From Bacteroidales bacterium (lineage in GTDB: Bacteria; Bacteroidota; Bacteroidia; Bacteroidales; UBA932), in the NCBI GenBank assembly GCA_017962375.1, contig JAGCVJ010000010.1, positions 1 through 64,000 of the forward strand: a DNA stretch of 64,000 nucleotides, given 5' to 3'. Each line of letters opens with the position of its first letter. Position 1 is the stretch's first letter. The translations under genes were made by a program, and so were the position numbers. The notes under the pieces are model-generated. The model worked only from the letters and a program-made list of their open reading frames with translations. It was not told the DNA's origin and made no database searches. Of this stretch, positions 17,430 through 26,756 are shown piece by piece.

Positions 17430-20400
17430 ATGGAGAAGCTTTTCCTGGGCATATACGATTTCTTTGCAAAGGGCAGAAGGTATCTGGCGTTTCTCATACC
17501 CGTTGTGCTGCTGGGCGTTTTCTATCTGTGTTCCAGGAATATAGTCCTCAACGACGACATTGCGGCCTTCCTGCCTTACGGAAGCGGGGAAAGCAGCCGC
17601 CAGAGCCAGTTTGTATACCAGAACCTCAGGCGCCAGGACAAGGTGATGTCCATAATGCGGCTCAAATCCAAGAGTGAAGACCGTTTTTCAGATATCGATA
17701 TTCTCAGCCAGGCCGCAGATGAGTTTGCCTGGAGGCTTGAGCAGGCTCAGATAGAAGGCATCAAGGACCCTCTTGTCAGAGTGGATGCGGCCAGGATGCT
17801 GGGCCTGTCGGGCACCATCGCTGAGAACATGCCTTATTTTCTGGATTCAGCCGACTATTCAACAATGGACTCTATTGTTTTGGCGGGCGATTTTGCAAAA
17901 ATCCTTGAGGATGACAGGAATGCTCTCATATCATCTAACGGACTCATACAAAGGGTAATATCTGCAGATCCGCTGCATTTTTCCTCCAGGGTGCTTCAGG
18001 AACTTTCCGCCCTGGGATCAGAGAGCGGCTACAAGGTTATCGGCGACTATCTTTTCACTCCGGACTCTACGGGAGTGATGATGAATTTCTCATCTGCATT
18101 CGGCGGAAGCGAGACCAAGGGCAACAAGGCCATGCTTTCTGCGGTTTATGCCATCAGGGATTCTGTGGAGGCTATGTATCCCGATGTTAAGATGGAGTTC
18201 ACCGGCTCTCCGGTAATTGCCGTGATGAACGCCGACAGGATGAAGAAAGACGCCGCCACCTGCGCCACCATTGCCGTGGTTCTGATAGTGGGGCTTCTGG
18301 CCTGGTATTTCAGGCGCTTCAGACCTATATTGCTTATATGTGTGCCGGTTGTCTTCGGAATACTTGCCGGGCTGGCATTTATGGGAGTTTTCCAGTCCAG
18401 CATATCCAGCGTGGCTTTGGCGGCCTGCTGCGTAATCTTCGGTATAGCAGTGGATTACTCGCTGCTTTATTCCACCCGTCTGGGCTTTGCCAAGGATGCC
18501 CGGGTGGCTCTGAAAGACATAGCCAGCCCAATGGTGATAGGGAACATAACCACGGTTGGAGCGTTCCTTTCGCTCCTGGTTATGAGCGCTTCCGGAATGA
18601 GGGACTTCGGCCTGTTCGCTGCCGTTTCGCTTGTGGGAGCCATACTGTTCGTGACCTTGTTCCTGCCTCACTGGGTAAAAGTCAAGGACTATTCTCCAAG
18701 AGACGGCGGATGGATGGGAAAGTGGGCTGGTTTCCGGCCTGAAGAACACCGCTATGTGTTCTGGATACTGCTTGCAGTAACCATAGTTCTGTTCTTTTTC
18801 AGCCGAAAGGTCACCTTCAGCGGAGACTTTACCAAGATCAACTACATGGCAGAGGGGCAGCAGCAGCTTCTGGACGAGTTCTCTTCCCATACCAGCACCT
18901 CCGGAACCAGGGCTGTATATGCAGTGTCCGAAGGAGAGGATCTGGACCAGGCTCTGGAAGCTTCGGAGAAGAACAGCAGCTTCATATCCGCTAAGCTTTC
19001 TGACGGAACAGTGTTGAAAACCAGAGGAATCGGATCTCTACTTCCTTCCCGGGCAAAGCAGAGGGAGAGGCTTGAATTATGGGACAGCTTTGTGGCAAGG
19101 CACGGAGAAACCATTGTCAAGGCTTTGGACTTATACGGAGCCAAGGCCGGTTTCAGCCCGGACGCCTTCGACTGGTTCAAGCAGAATTTGGAAGCGGAAC
19201 TGGTGCCTGTGCCTGCAATTTGTTTCGACGATGTTTATTCCATGCTTTCGCCGTACATCCTGAAGGATTCGTCGCAGACAATCGTGATGAACATCCTATA
19301 TGCCCCTGAAGACAAGGCGGAAGAGCTGTATGCGGAATATGACGCTTTCAAAGGCAAGGCTGAAGGGTCTTTCCTGTTCGATTCTTTCTCTATGACGGAC
19401 AAGATGATAGACATACTCCAGAACGACTTCAACAAGGTTCTGGCAATATGTTCTGTCTTGGTTTTCGTTTTCCTGTGGATTGCATTCAGAAGACTTGAAT
19501 TGGCCCTTGCGGCGTTCCTGCCAATGGTTGTCAGCTGGATATGGATAACGGGCATAATGGGAATCTTCGGGGTGAGCTTCAACATAGTGAACATCATTCT
19601 GGCCACTTTCATCTTTGGTCTCGGCGACGACTATACCATATTCATGGTGGAAGGGCTTCAGTACGAGCATACTTTCAAGAAACCGCTGCTGTCTTCTTAC
19701 AAGACCGGAGTCACGCTTTCCGCCCTGACGATGTTCGTGGGAGTGGGCGCTATGGTTTTTGCCAAGCATCCGGCGCTTCACTCTCTTGGAGCAGTGGCTG
19801 TGATAGGAATGCTCTGCGTGGTGGCCCTGGCCTTTGTGCTGCCTCCGATACTGTTCCGTTTCCTCGTGTGCAAATCGCTGAAAAAGAATAGGGAAGAAAG
19901 AATATTCCCGATCAGGATAAAGGATATCATTGTAACAGTTTACTGCTCAATAGTTTTTGCGGCGGCGCTTTTGTGGATGAAGCTTAAAGTGGCTCTTTCA
20001 CCTAAGATGTCTTCTGAAAAGCTCCGTCAGAAACTCAGCAGCAAGATGAGGTTCTTTGCCCTCGGAATGCCTCGAGTTCCGTTTTCGTTGACAGTAAACG
20101 GAGTGGAATATTCCGGAAAGGAGGCTTTCAAGGAGGCCGACAGGCTGTTTGAAACTTCTGAGCCTGGCATAGTCATCAGCAACCACCAGTCTCACCTGGA
20201 TCTTCTTTATCTGCTGGCTCTTTCGCCGAAGATTACGGTAATGACCAACAGATGGGTTTACAAGTCACCGGTTTACGGAGCTCTGGTGCGCAGGGCCGGA
20301 TTCGTCTGCACGGAAAACGGAATTGAGGAGAACATGAAACTCTTCGCCCGCCTGAAGGAAGAAGGCTGCTCTGTCCTAGTTTTCCCTGAGGGGACCAGGA

Positions 20401-20744
20401 GCCAGGACTGCAGTATCCTGAAATTCAAGAGCGGGGCCTTCTCGCTGGCCGCTGACCTGGGAATGGACATACTCCCGATAGTTTTGTTCGGTCCGGGCGA
20501 GGTGTTGCCAAAGGGAGAGCACGTCCTTAGGAGGGGAAAGGTTATGGTTGAGGTGAAAGACAGGGTTCCGCTTTCGGGCCTGGACAGCTATGGACCGCGC
20601 CCTCTTAAGCAGGCCCAGGCATTCAGAAGATATTATGAAAGCCAGTACAACAGCCTGAAAGACAAGGCTTATTCAGATCCGTCATTCAAAGCCGCCAGAG
20701 ATAAGGACAATAATCTTTACAAGTCTGAGAATGAAATGGTATAG
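17430..20744 (+). CDS. MMPL-type lipid exporter fused to a PlsC-like acyltransferase
   Basis: This 1104-residue protein begins with an RND/MMPL exporter: an N-terminal helix (residues 16-36), a periplasmic loop, helices about 275-430 and 445-465, a second loop, and helices about 670-815 (including FGLGDDYTIFMVEG). From about residue 880 comes a PlsC-type acyltransferase with NHQSHLD near 917 and VFPEGTRS near 985, both catalytic-motif matches. The exporter would extract and export the lipid while the acyltransferase domain, on the cytoplasmic side, transfers an acyl chain. MMPL exporters are standard in aryl-polyene clusters. The C-terminal fusion is less usual. Confidence 0.8.
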   Translation: MEKLFLGIYDFFAKGRRYLAFLIPVVLLGVFYLCSRNIVLNDDIAAFLPYGSGESSRQSQFVYQNLRRQDKVMSIMRLKSKSEDRFSDIDILSQAADEFAWRLEQAQIEGIKDPLVRVDAARMLGLSGTIAENMPYFLDSADYSTMDSIVLAGDFAKILEDDRNALISSNGLIQRVISADPLHFSSRVLQELSALGSESGYKVIGDYLFTPDSTGVMMNFSSAFGGSETKGNKAMLSAVYAIRDSVEAMYPDVKMEFTGSPVIAVMNADRMKKDAATCATIAVVLIVGLLAWYFRRFRPILLICVPVVFGILAGLAFMGVFQSSISSVALAACCVIFGIAVDYSLLYSTRLGFAKDARVALKDIASPMVIGNITTVGAFLSLLVMSASGMRDFGLFAAVSLVGAILFVTLFLPHWVKVKDYSPRDGGWMGKWAGFRPEEHRYVFWILLAVTIVLFFFSRKVTFSGDFTKINYMAEGQQQLLDEFSSHTSTSGTRAVYAVSEGEDLDQALEASEKNSSFISAKLSDGTVLKTRGIGSLLPSRAKQRERLELWDSFVARHGETIVKALDLYGAKAGFSPDAFDWFKQNLEAELVPVPAICFDDVYSMLSPYILKDSSQTIVMNILYAPEDKAEELYAEYDAFKGKAEGSFLFDSFSMTDKMIDILQNDFNKVLAICSVLVFVFLWIAFRRLELALAAFLPMVVSWIWITGIMGIFGVSFNIVNIILATFIFGLGDDYTIFMVEGLQYEHTFKKPLLSSYKTGVTLSALTMFVGVGAMVFAKHPALHSLGAVAVIGMLCVVALAFVLPPILFRFLVCKSLKKNREERIFPIRIKDIIVTVYCSIVFAAALLWMKLKVALSPKMSSEKLRQKLSSKMRFFALGMPRVPFSLTVNGVEYSGKEAFKEADRLFETSEPGIVISNHQSHLDLLYLLALSPKITVMTNRWVYKSPVYGALVRRAGFVCTENGIEENMKLFARLKEEGCSVLVFPEGTRSQDCSILKFKSGAFSLAADLGMDILPIVLFGPGEVLPKGEHVLRRGKVMVEVKDRVPLSGLDSYGPRPLKQAQAFRRYYESQYNSLKDKAYSDPSFKAARDKDNNLYKSENEMV

Positions 20745-21564
20745 ATACATATTCTTCCTTGCGGCTTTATGCGTCCAGTGTTCCTTGCGGGGCCAGAACC
20801 TCATCGGGGAAAAGTATCTGTGGGACAAGGACCAGGCACGGACCGAAGGCCGTTTCCGTTCCAAGATTTTCATATACGAGCCGGCGGCGGCCACCAATTT
20901 CTCTCCGGCAGTTATAGTCTTGCCGGGGGGCAGCTACACGTATCTTGCCATAAACTCCGAGGGGCACGATGTAGCAATGTATTTTGCGTCAAAGGGTTAT
21001 GTGGCTATTGTGCTGAGGTACAGGATGGGCTTTTTCGGCGCCCGGTATCCGCAGCAGATAGAAGACTACCGCAAGGCTATGGACTATGTAAAGGCAAATG
21101 CCTCAAGTCTGGGCATCGACACTTCAAGGATAGGGGTTGTGGGCTTTTCCGCCGGAGGGCATCTGGCCGGGTGCGCTGCCTTGGAGGAAAATCCGCATTA
21201 CAGGCCCGCTTTTGCCGCAATGATCTATCCTGTTGTAACTATGAGAGAGCCTTCCTGCCATCATCCTTCCAAGGAACATCTCCTCAGAGGCGATTTGTCA
21301 TTGGAGGGCAAGCTTTCTCTGGAAGAGCATGTTACATCGGATATGCCTCCGGTTTTTTTGCTCTGCTGCGAGGATGATCCTATCGTGAAGACAGACGGTT
21401 CTCATCTGCTTTCTTCTGAACTTGAGAAAAAAGGCGTAACTTGCAAGGTGGAATTCCATCCGGCGGGCGGTCACGGCTTTGGCGTAAGGCCTTCCTCCAA
21501 GTCGGGGGCATACCTCTGGCCGGACAGGTTTGTAGAATGGCTGGAAACAACGGTTTTAAAGTAG
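20731..21564 (+). CDS. exported alpha/beta-hydrolase (acetyl-esterase-like)
   Basis: This 277-residue protein has a short signal peptide (residues 1-20). The alpha/beta-hydrolase fold shows an oxyanion-hole region VLPGGSY, a nucleophile elbow VGFSAGGH, an acidic residue in CCEDDPIV, and the catalytic His in PAGGHGFG. These match the BD-FAE/acetylxylan-esterase-like family. Its start lies inside the end of the MMPL gene (14-bp overlap), so it belongs to the lipid unit. It might deacylate the exported product or act on another ester; the substrate cannot be told. Confidence 0.75.
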   Translation: MKWYRYIFFLAALCVQCSLRGQNLIGEKYLWDKDQARTEGRFRSKIFIYEPAAATNFSPAVIVLPGGSYTYLAINSEGHDVAMYFASKGYVAIVLRYRMGFFGARYPQQIEDYRKAMDYVKANASSLGIDTSRIGVVGFSAGGHLAGCAALEENPHYRPAFAAMIYPVVTMREPSCHHPSKEHLLRGDLSLEGKLSLEEHVTSDMPPVFLLCCEDDPIVKTDGSHLLSSELEKKGVTCKVEFHPAGGHGFGVRPSSKSGAYLWPDRFVEWLETTVLK

Positions 21565-21567
21565 ATT

Positions 21568-22725
21568 ATGGATATCACAACCAAAACTCCTAAAGATCCT
21601 ACCGCTGAATGGGACGACATCCGTCCGTTCCGCGACAACGAGATTCCTGACGCTATGCAGAGGATAGCCTCTGACAAAGACTTCCCTAAGGTGATGGAAT
21701 ACATCTACGACGGGCAGAATATCCCGGAAAGGATAAAGGAGTTTGCCTCTTACAAGAAAGTGAGCCAGTTCCAGATCGGCTTCATGTTCGACGCCATCAA
21801 CGCCATTGTGCGCAAGACTACGGACGGCTTCACCTGTGAGGGGCTGGAGCAGCTGGTGCCGGGCAAGGGATATCTTTTCGTTTCCAATCATCGCGATATC
21901 CTTCTGGATGCGGCCCTGTTGCAGATTGCGCTGTACAACAAGGGGCTGGACTGCTCCGAGATCACATTCGGGGACAATCTGATGCAGCCGGGAATAGTGT
22001 CTGACTTCGGAAAGTCCAACCGTATGTTCAAGGTTGTCAGAAGCGGGACCACCAAAGACTTCTACCAGACTTCTCTCCATCTTTCAAGCTACATAAGATA
22101 TGTCATAAACCAGAGGAAGACATCGGTTTGGATTGCCCAGAGAAACGGCAGGACCAAGGACGGAAACGACAAGACCAGCCAGACGGTGCTCAAGATGTTC
22201 TCCTTGTCGGGAGGAAGGAACATAGGCCTGAATTTCTCCGAGCTGAACATAGTTCCGCTGGCGGTTTCCTACGAATGGGAAACCTGCATTACGCAGAAAG
22301 TCAGGGAATTGTATCTTTCACAGGAACATCCTTACATCAAGGAGAAAGGGGAGGATTTCCGCAGCATAATGGAGGGCATCCTCTCTCCAAAGGGCAGGGT
22401 GCACATCCAGGTTTGCAAGCCGATAACTGCAGCGGAGCTTAAAATCGCTGATGAAATGGACCGCAGCGAGGCCCTTTCCTACATGGCTTCGCTCATAGAT
22501 TCCAGAATCTATTCCAATTACAGGCTTTTCTGCAACAACTACATAGCGTATGACATGCTTTACAACACCTTCAAGTTCACCGACAAATACACGAAGGAGG
22601 AGTACAAGCATTTTGCGGATGTGATGCATTCTATTCTCCAGCCGTGGAGCAAGAGCCTGCTGCCGCTTATGAATCTTTACTTGAAAGTTTACAGCAATCC
22701 GGTCAGGAACGCTCTTTCTATCTGA
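21568..22725 (+). CDS. 1-acyl-glycerol-phosphate acyltransferase family protein
   Basis: This 385-residue soluble-looking protein has a PlsC/glycerol-3-phosphate acyltransferase motif NHRDILLDAALLQIAL (HX4D pattern) near residue 112, followed by WIAQRNGRTKDGNDKT, which takes the place of the usual FPEGTR motif. It is longer than ordinary PlsC. It is the last plus-strand gene of the unit and begins 3 bp after the esterase. It may supply a phospholipid acceptor, or it may be a housekeeping gene carried in the operon. Its end overlaps the convergent DJ-1 gene by 8 bp. Confidence 0.7.
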   Translation: MDITTKTPKDPTAEWDDIRPFRDNEIPDAMQRIASDKDFPKVMEYIYDGQNIPERIKEFASYKKVSQFQIGFMFDAINAIVRKTTDGFTCEGLEQLVPGKGYLFVSNHRDILLDAALLQIALYNKGLDCSEITFGDNLMQPGIVSDFGKSNRMFKVVRSGTTKDFYQTSLHLSSYIRYVINQRKTSVWIAQRNGRTKDGNDKTSQTVLKMFSLSGGRNIGLNFSELNIVPLAVSYEWETCITQKVRELYLSQEHPYIKEKGEDFRSIMEGILSPKGRVHIQVCKPITAAELKIADEMDRSEALSYMASLIDSRIYSNYRLFCNNYIAYDMLYNTFKFTDKYTKEEYKHFADVMHSILQPWSKSLLPLMNLYLKVYSNPVRNALSI

Positions 22726-23284
22726 TTTCCATTTTCCGCTTTACCTCGGCGATAACTTCTTCTTCAGCAAGTTCCCTTGCGCAGGCGAAGGCGAATTCCA
22801 GTGCCACTCCGGCTCCTCTTCCGGTAACAAGAAGGCCGTCTGTCTCGGTCTTTTCAGATGACAGGGTGTATGTTTTTGAAACGATATCTCTTACGGAGGT
22901 GTGGCAGGTGGCTTTTTTGCCGGTCATTATGCTGAAAGCGGCCAGGGCTGAGGGAGCTCCGCAAATTGCCGCGATCAGCTTTCCTCTTTTCTCGAATTCC
23001 TTCAGGACCGACCCGACAAGACGGCTTTCAGCAAGGTTCCTGTACCCCGGGAAGCCTCCAGGCAATATAATCATATCTCCCTCTTTTACAATCCTTTCCA
23101 CATTATCTGAATCCAGATGCGAGTCGGCTTTCAGATACACGTTGTGAGAAGAGGGCACAAAAAGGTCTTTTCCGTCTACCGCCACTTTTTCAACGATTAT
23201 TCCGCACCTTTCCAGCACGTCAATAGGGGCCGTGGCCTCAAGCAGCTCGAATCCCGGAGCCAAAAGCAAAAAAACTTTCTTCAT
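22718..23284 (-). CDS. DJ-1/PfpI family protein (YajL-like)
   Basis: This 188-residue protein has LLAPGFELLEATAPIDVLER at the N-terminus (conserved Glu) and AAICGAPSALA with the nucleophilic Cys near residue 107. It also has TGRGAGVALEFAFA, typical of the YajL/DJ-1 branch. Members act as glyoxalases, deglycases or redox chaperones; the exact activity is debated. The gene converges on the lipid unit and is divergent from the tricorn protease. Its -7 element lies only about 8 bp upstream of the start codon. Confidence 0.85.
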   Translation of the reverse strand: MKKVFLLLAPGFELLEATAPIDVLERCGIIVEKVAVDGKDLFVPSSHNVYLKADSHLDSDNVERIVKEGDMIILPGGFPGYRNLAESRLVGSVLKEFEKRGKLIAAICGAPSALAAFSIMTGKKATCHTSVRDIVSKTYTLSSEKTETDGLLVTGRGAGVALEFAFACARELAEEEVIAEVKRKMEIR

Positions 23285-23291
23285 AGTGCAG

Positions 23292-23299
23292 CAAATTTA
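23292..23299 (-). promoter_or_regulatory. -7 element for the DJ-1/PfpI gene
   Basis: The minus strand reads TAAATTTG, a full match to TAnnTTTG. It ends about 8 bp before the ATG at 23284, so the transcript would be nearly leaderless. Confidence 0.45.
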
Positions 23300-23322
23300 G
23301 TTTTTATTCGTCTAATAAGTAG

Positions 23323-23330
23323 TATCTTTA
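23323..23330 (+). promoter_or_regulatory. possible -7 element for the tricorn protease gene
   Basis: TATCTTTA matches TAnnTTTG at all but the last position and lies 50 bp upstream of the ATG at 23380. The match is weak, but it is in the right place in a 95-bp divergent gap. Confidence 0.3.
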
Positions 23331-23379
23331 AATCGCGATAGAAATATTATTCAAAACAAATATTAAAACAATCTCATTT

Positions 23380-26300
23380 ATGAATCAATTTTCCAAAAGG
23401 ATCTTTTCGGCAGCCGCAGCGGCTTTGTTTCTGATTGCGTCTGCCGGTGTTTCCAGCGCCCAGCAGGAGGCCAGATGGCTCCGCAATCCTGCAATTTCCC
23501 CGGACGGAAGCCAGATAGTGTTCGGGTACATGGGCAATCTCTACAAAGTTTCTTCCGAAGGCGGCCAGGCTACGGCAATCACCAGCGGAGACAACTACTG
23601 CGGCTATCCGGTATGGAGCCGCGACGGCAAGAAGATTGCCTACGCAAGCGACCTCTACGGCAATTTTGACGTGTTTGTCATGCCTGCAGGCGGCGGCGTT
23701 CCTGTCCGTCTGACCTACAACTCTACTGCAGACTATCCGTTTGACTTCACCCCGGACGGAAAATACGTGCTTTTCGGAAGCGGCAGGTTCGCTCCGGCTG
23801 AGAGCATTCGTTTCCCTTCTTCAATGTTCAAGAACCTGTACAAGATTCCGGTTGGCGGCGGAAGGCCGATTCTGGTAACTGCTGCAGGCGCAGACGAGGC
23901 TAATTTCAATGCCGACGGAAGCCAGATCGTATTCCAGGACAAGAAGGGCTACGAGGATCCTTGGAGAAAGCATCATACATCTTCAGTAACCAGAGACATC
24001 TGGGTTTATGACCTGAAAGCCAATACATATACCAAGGTCAGCACATACGAGGGAGAGAACCTCAAGCCGGTATTCAGCCCTGACGGAAAGAGCGTTTACT
24101 ACATTTCAGAAATGAAATTGAACAAGGCCAACAACGCCCTGAACCTCTTCAAGCAGGATCTTTCATCGGGGACCAAGACACAGCTCACCGATTTCAAGGA
24201 CTTCCCTGTAAGAGAGGTGAGCATTGCCAAGAACGGCACCATCTCCTTTGTGTGGAAGGGTGACATCTACACCATAAAGGGCGGCCAGAAGCCGAAAAAG
24301 CTCAACGTATATATTTCTGACAACGCCGGTTACCAGAAGATCAAGACCTTGGATATCAAGAACGCCACCGAGATGAGCGTGAGCCCGACCGGCAAGGAAA
24401 TAGCCCTGATCAACCGCGGAGAGCTCTTTGTTGTTGGCGTGAATGACGGCCGCACCAAGAGAATCACCAACACTCCTTACCAGGAGAGAATGATCACTTG
24501 GGATCCGGACGGAAAGGCCATCTACTATTCCGCTGAGGTTGACGGCAACTGGAACATCATGAAGGCCACTTTGAAGGATACCACAGAGAAGTACTTCTAC
24601 GCTTCCACCCTTGTGAATATCAGCAAGGTAGTGGCCGACGGCAAGGACAACTTCATGCCGGACGTTTCTCCGGACGGCAAGAAGCTGGCTTACATCAGCG
24701 AGCGCAACACCCTCAAGGTTATGGACCTGAAGAGCAAGAAGACCGTTACCGTTCTTCCTAAGGGCCACAACCATTCTTACCGCGACGGAGACTGGGGATT
24801 CGAGTGGTCTCCTGACAGCAAGTGGCTGCTGGTTGATGACCAGAAGAATATGATGAGAGGCGGCGCTACCGCCCTTATCAGCGCAGAGGGCGGCGAGATC
24901 CGCTACCCGGTAAACAGCGCCTATGGCGAGAGAATGGCCAAGTTCGGATTCGGCGGACAGGCAATGACTTACATCGGCGGAGGCGGAAACCGCGGCGGCG
25001 GTGGAGTGAAGGCTGCTTTCTTTGACAAGGAGTCTTACGACAAGTTTATGCTCTCAAAGGACGACTTCGAGCTTCTTGAAGAAAAGGAAAAGGGCGAGAA
25101 GAAACCGGACTTCAAGCCGGGTGAAAAGCCGGGCAAGCCGGACGGCAAACCTGGCGACAAGCCGGGTCCAGGAGGGCCTAAGAAGCCTGAGAAGAAAGAG
25201 GTTAAGCCTATTGTTTTCGACGACTTTGACCTGATTGAAACCCGCATTGCCGACATCCGCACAGACGGTTCTCCTATGGGATACCTTATGACTGCAGACG
25301 GCAAGAAGATGTATTATATGAAGAACGGCGAAAAGGGAATGGAGCTCTGGAGCACCGATACCCGCAGCCGTGAAAGCAAGAAAGTTGGACAGGGTTCTCT
25401 CGGCGGAATGATTTCAGCAGCCGAGCTCAGCAAAGACGAGAAGAGCATCTTTGCCCTTAGGAACGGCTCTCCTGTGAAGATCGACCTTATGAGCGGCATG
25501 CCTAAACCGATTATGATTGCAGGCAAGATGGAGCTTGACGCCGCCGGCGAGCGTGCCTATATGTTCGACCACATGTGGCTTCAGGTTACCAAGAAGTTCT
25601 ACGATCCAACCATCCATGGAATCAACTGGAAGATGTATCACGACGAATATGCAAAGTTCCTCCCTTACATCAACAACAACTATGATTTCCAGGTTCTTCT
25701 GAGCGAGCTTCTGGGCGAATTGAACGCTTCTCACACCGGAGGCCGCTACTATGCCAACAGGGTTCTTACCGGGGGTGACGTTACCGCCAACTTCGGCATG
25801 CTCTTAGACGAGACCTATACCGGCGAGGGCATAAAGGTTTCAGCCATCATTCCTGGCGGCCCTGCAGACAAGCTTTCCAACAAGATCCGCCCTGGCGACA
25901 TCATCACCGCCATCAACGGGGAAAACATTCCTGCATCGGAGAACTACTACAAATACCTCAACAACATTGCCAACGCCAACACCGTGGTAACCGTAAAGTC
26001 CACTGCAGGCAACACTTTCAGCCAGACTCTCCGCCCTGTTGCAGAGAGCAGCCTGAGCCACCTGGTTTACGAGTGGTGGGTTAGAAGATGCGAGGAAATG
26101 GTTGACAAGCTTTCCGGAGGAAAGATCGGTTATGTCCATGTAGAGGGCATGAACCAGCAGAGCTATCAGGTTATCTACAACCGCCTGATGGGCAAGCACG
26201 TGAAGAAAGCGGCAGTTATCGTTGACACCAGATTCAACGGCGGCGGCTGGCTCCACGACGAGCTTGTAACCCTGCTCGGCGCCAAGACCTATATGCGCTA

Positions 26301-26676
26301 CGCTCCTCAGGGAGACCTGCTGGACGACGGCGAGCCTCTTGGAAGATGGCAGAAGCCAAGCGCAGTCCTTACCTGCGAGGGCAACTACTCAGACGCTTTC
26401 ATGTTCCCGTTCGTTTACCAGCAGAACGGCATCGGCAAGGTTTACGGAATGCCTGTTCCTGGCACCGGCACCGCTGTATGGTGGGAGACTCAGATAGACC
26501 CTGCCATTGTCTTCGGCATCCCGATGATCGGCTCTATGGGCACAGACGGCAAGGTTACCGAGAACAAGCAGTTTGAACCTGACGTTAAGGTTGAGCTCCC
26601 TTACAATGACTTCCTTATCGGCAAGGACCCTCAGCTGGAAGCAGCTGTCAAGGGCCTGCTGAAGGAAATCAGATAA
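23380..26676 (+). CDS. tricorn-type protease (S41 family, periplasmic)
   Basis: This 1098-residue protein starts with a signal peptide (to about residue 28). It continues with WD40/PD40-like propeller repeats (NPAISPDGSQIVF, VWSRDGKKIAYASD and others, to about 640). A Lys/Pro/Gly-rich linker (about 567-607) interrupts them. Then come a C1-type helical region, a PDZ domain near 816-880 (PGGPADKLSNKIRPGD) and an S41 protease domain with Ser about 1004 in GNYSDAF. Tricorn proteases degrade peptides within a propeller-gated chamber. Here the signal peptide places it in the periplasm, as in other Bacteroidota homologues. The length is normal for the family. It is followed by a strong bidirectional terminator. 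Confidence 0.88.
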   Translation: MNQFSKRIFSAAAAALFLIASAGVSSAQQEARWLRNPAISPDGSQIVFGYMGNLYKVSSEGGQATAITSGDNYCGYPVWSRDGKKIAYASDLYGNFDVFVMPAGGGVPVRLTYNSTADYPFDFTPDGKYVLFGSGRFAPAESIRFPSSMFKNLYKIPVGGGRPILVTAAGADEANFNADGSQIVFQDKKGYEDPWRKHHTSSVTRDIWVYDLKANTYTKVSTYEGENLKPVFSPDGKSVYYISEMKLNKANNALNLFKQDLSSGTKTQLTDFKDFPVREVSIAKNGTISFVWKGDIYTIKGGQKPKKLNVYISDNAGYQKIKTLDIKNATEMSVSPTGKEIALINRGELFVVGVNDGRTKRITNTPYQERMITWDPDGKAIYYSAEVDGNWNIMKATLKDTTEKYFYASTLVNISKVVADGKDNFMPDVSPDGKKLAYISERNTLKVMDLKSKKTVTVLPKGHNHSYRDGDWGFEWSPDSKWLLVDDQKNMMRGGATALISAEGGEIRYPVNSAYGERMAKFGFGGQAMTYIGGGGNRGGGGVKAAFFDKESYDKFMLSKDDFELLEEKEKGEKKPDFKPGEKPGKPDGKPGDKPGPGGPKKPEKKEVKPIVFDDFDLIETRIADIRTDGSPMGYLMTADGKKMYYMKNGEKGMELWSTDTRSRESKKVGQGSLGGMISAAELSKDEKSIFALRNGSPVKIDLMSGMPKPIMIAGKMELDAAGERAYMFDHMWLQVTKKFYDPTIHGINWKMYHDEYAKFLPYINNNYDFQVLLSELLGELNASHTGGRYYANRVLTGGDVTANFGMLLDETYTGEGIKVSAIIPGGPADKLSNKIRPGDIITAINGENIPASENYYKYLNNIANANTVVTVKSTAGNTFSQTLRPVAESSLSHLVYEWWVRRCEEMVDKLSGGKIGYVHVEGMNQQSYQVIYNRLMGKHVKKAAVIVDTRFNGGGWLHDELVTLLGAKTYMRYAPQGDLLDDGEPLGRWQKPSAVLTCEGNYSDAFMFPFVYQQNGIGKVYGMPVPGTGTAVWWETQIDPAIVFGIPMIGSMGTDGKVTENKQFEPDVKVELPYNDFLIGKDPQLEAAVKGLLKEIR

Positions 26677-26705
26677 GTTATTCCCTACAGACACAAAACA
26701 AAAAT

Positions 26706-26739
26706 ACTCCCGACTTCAGAAATGAGGCCGGGAGTTTTT
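26706..26739. terminator. bidirectional rho-independent terminator
   Basis: A stem of ACTCCCG and CGGGAGT with a partly paired interior is followed by five T on the plus strand and preceded by an A-rich run. It lies between the convergent tricorn and FISUMP-lipoprotein genes and can serve both. Confidence 0.8.
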
Positions 26740-26756
26740 GTTAACCCATACATAGT

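Noticed and set aside
24950..25215. CRISPR-like or tandem repeat array
   Set aside because: The repeats are short in-frame Lys-Pro-Gly codon repeats inside a coding linker; no spacers. No CRISPR array was seen anywhere in the window.
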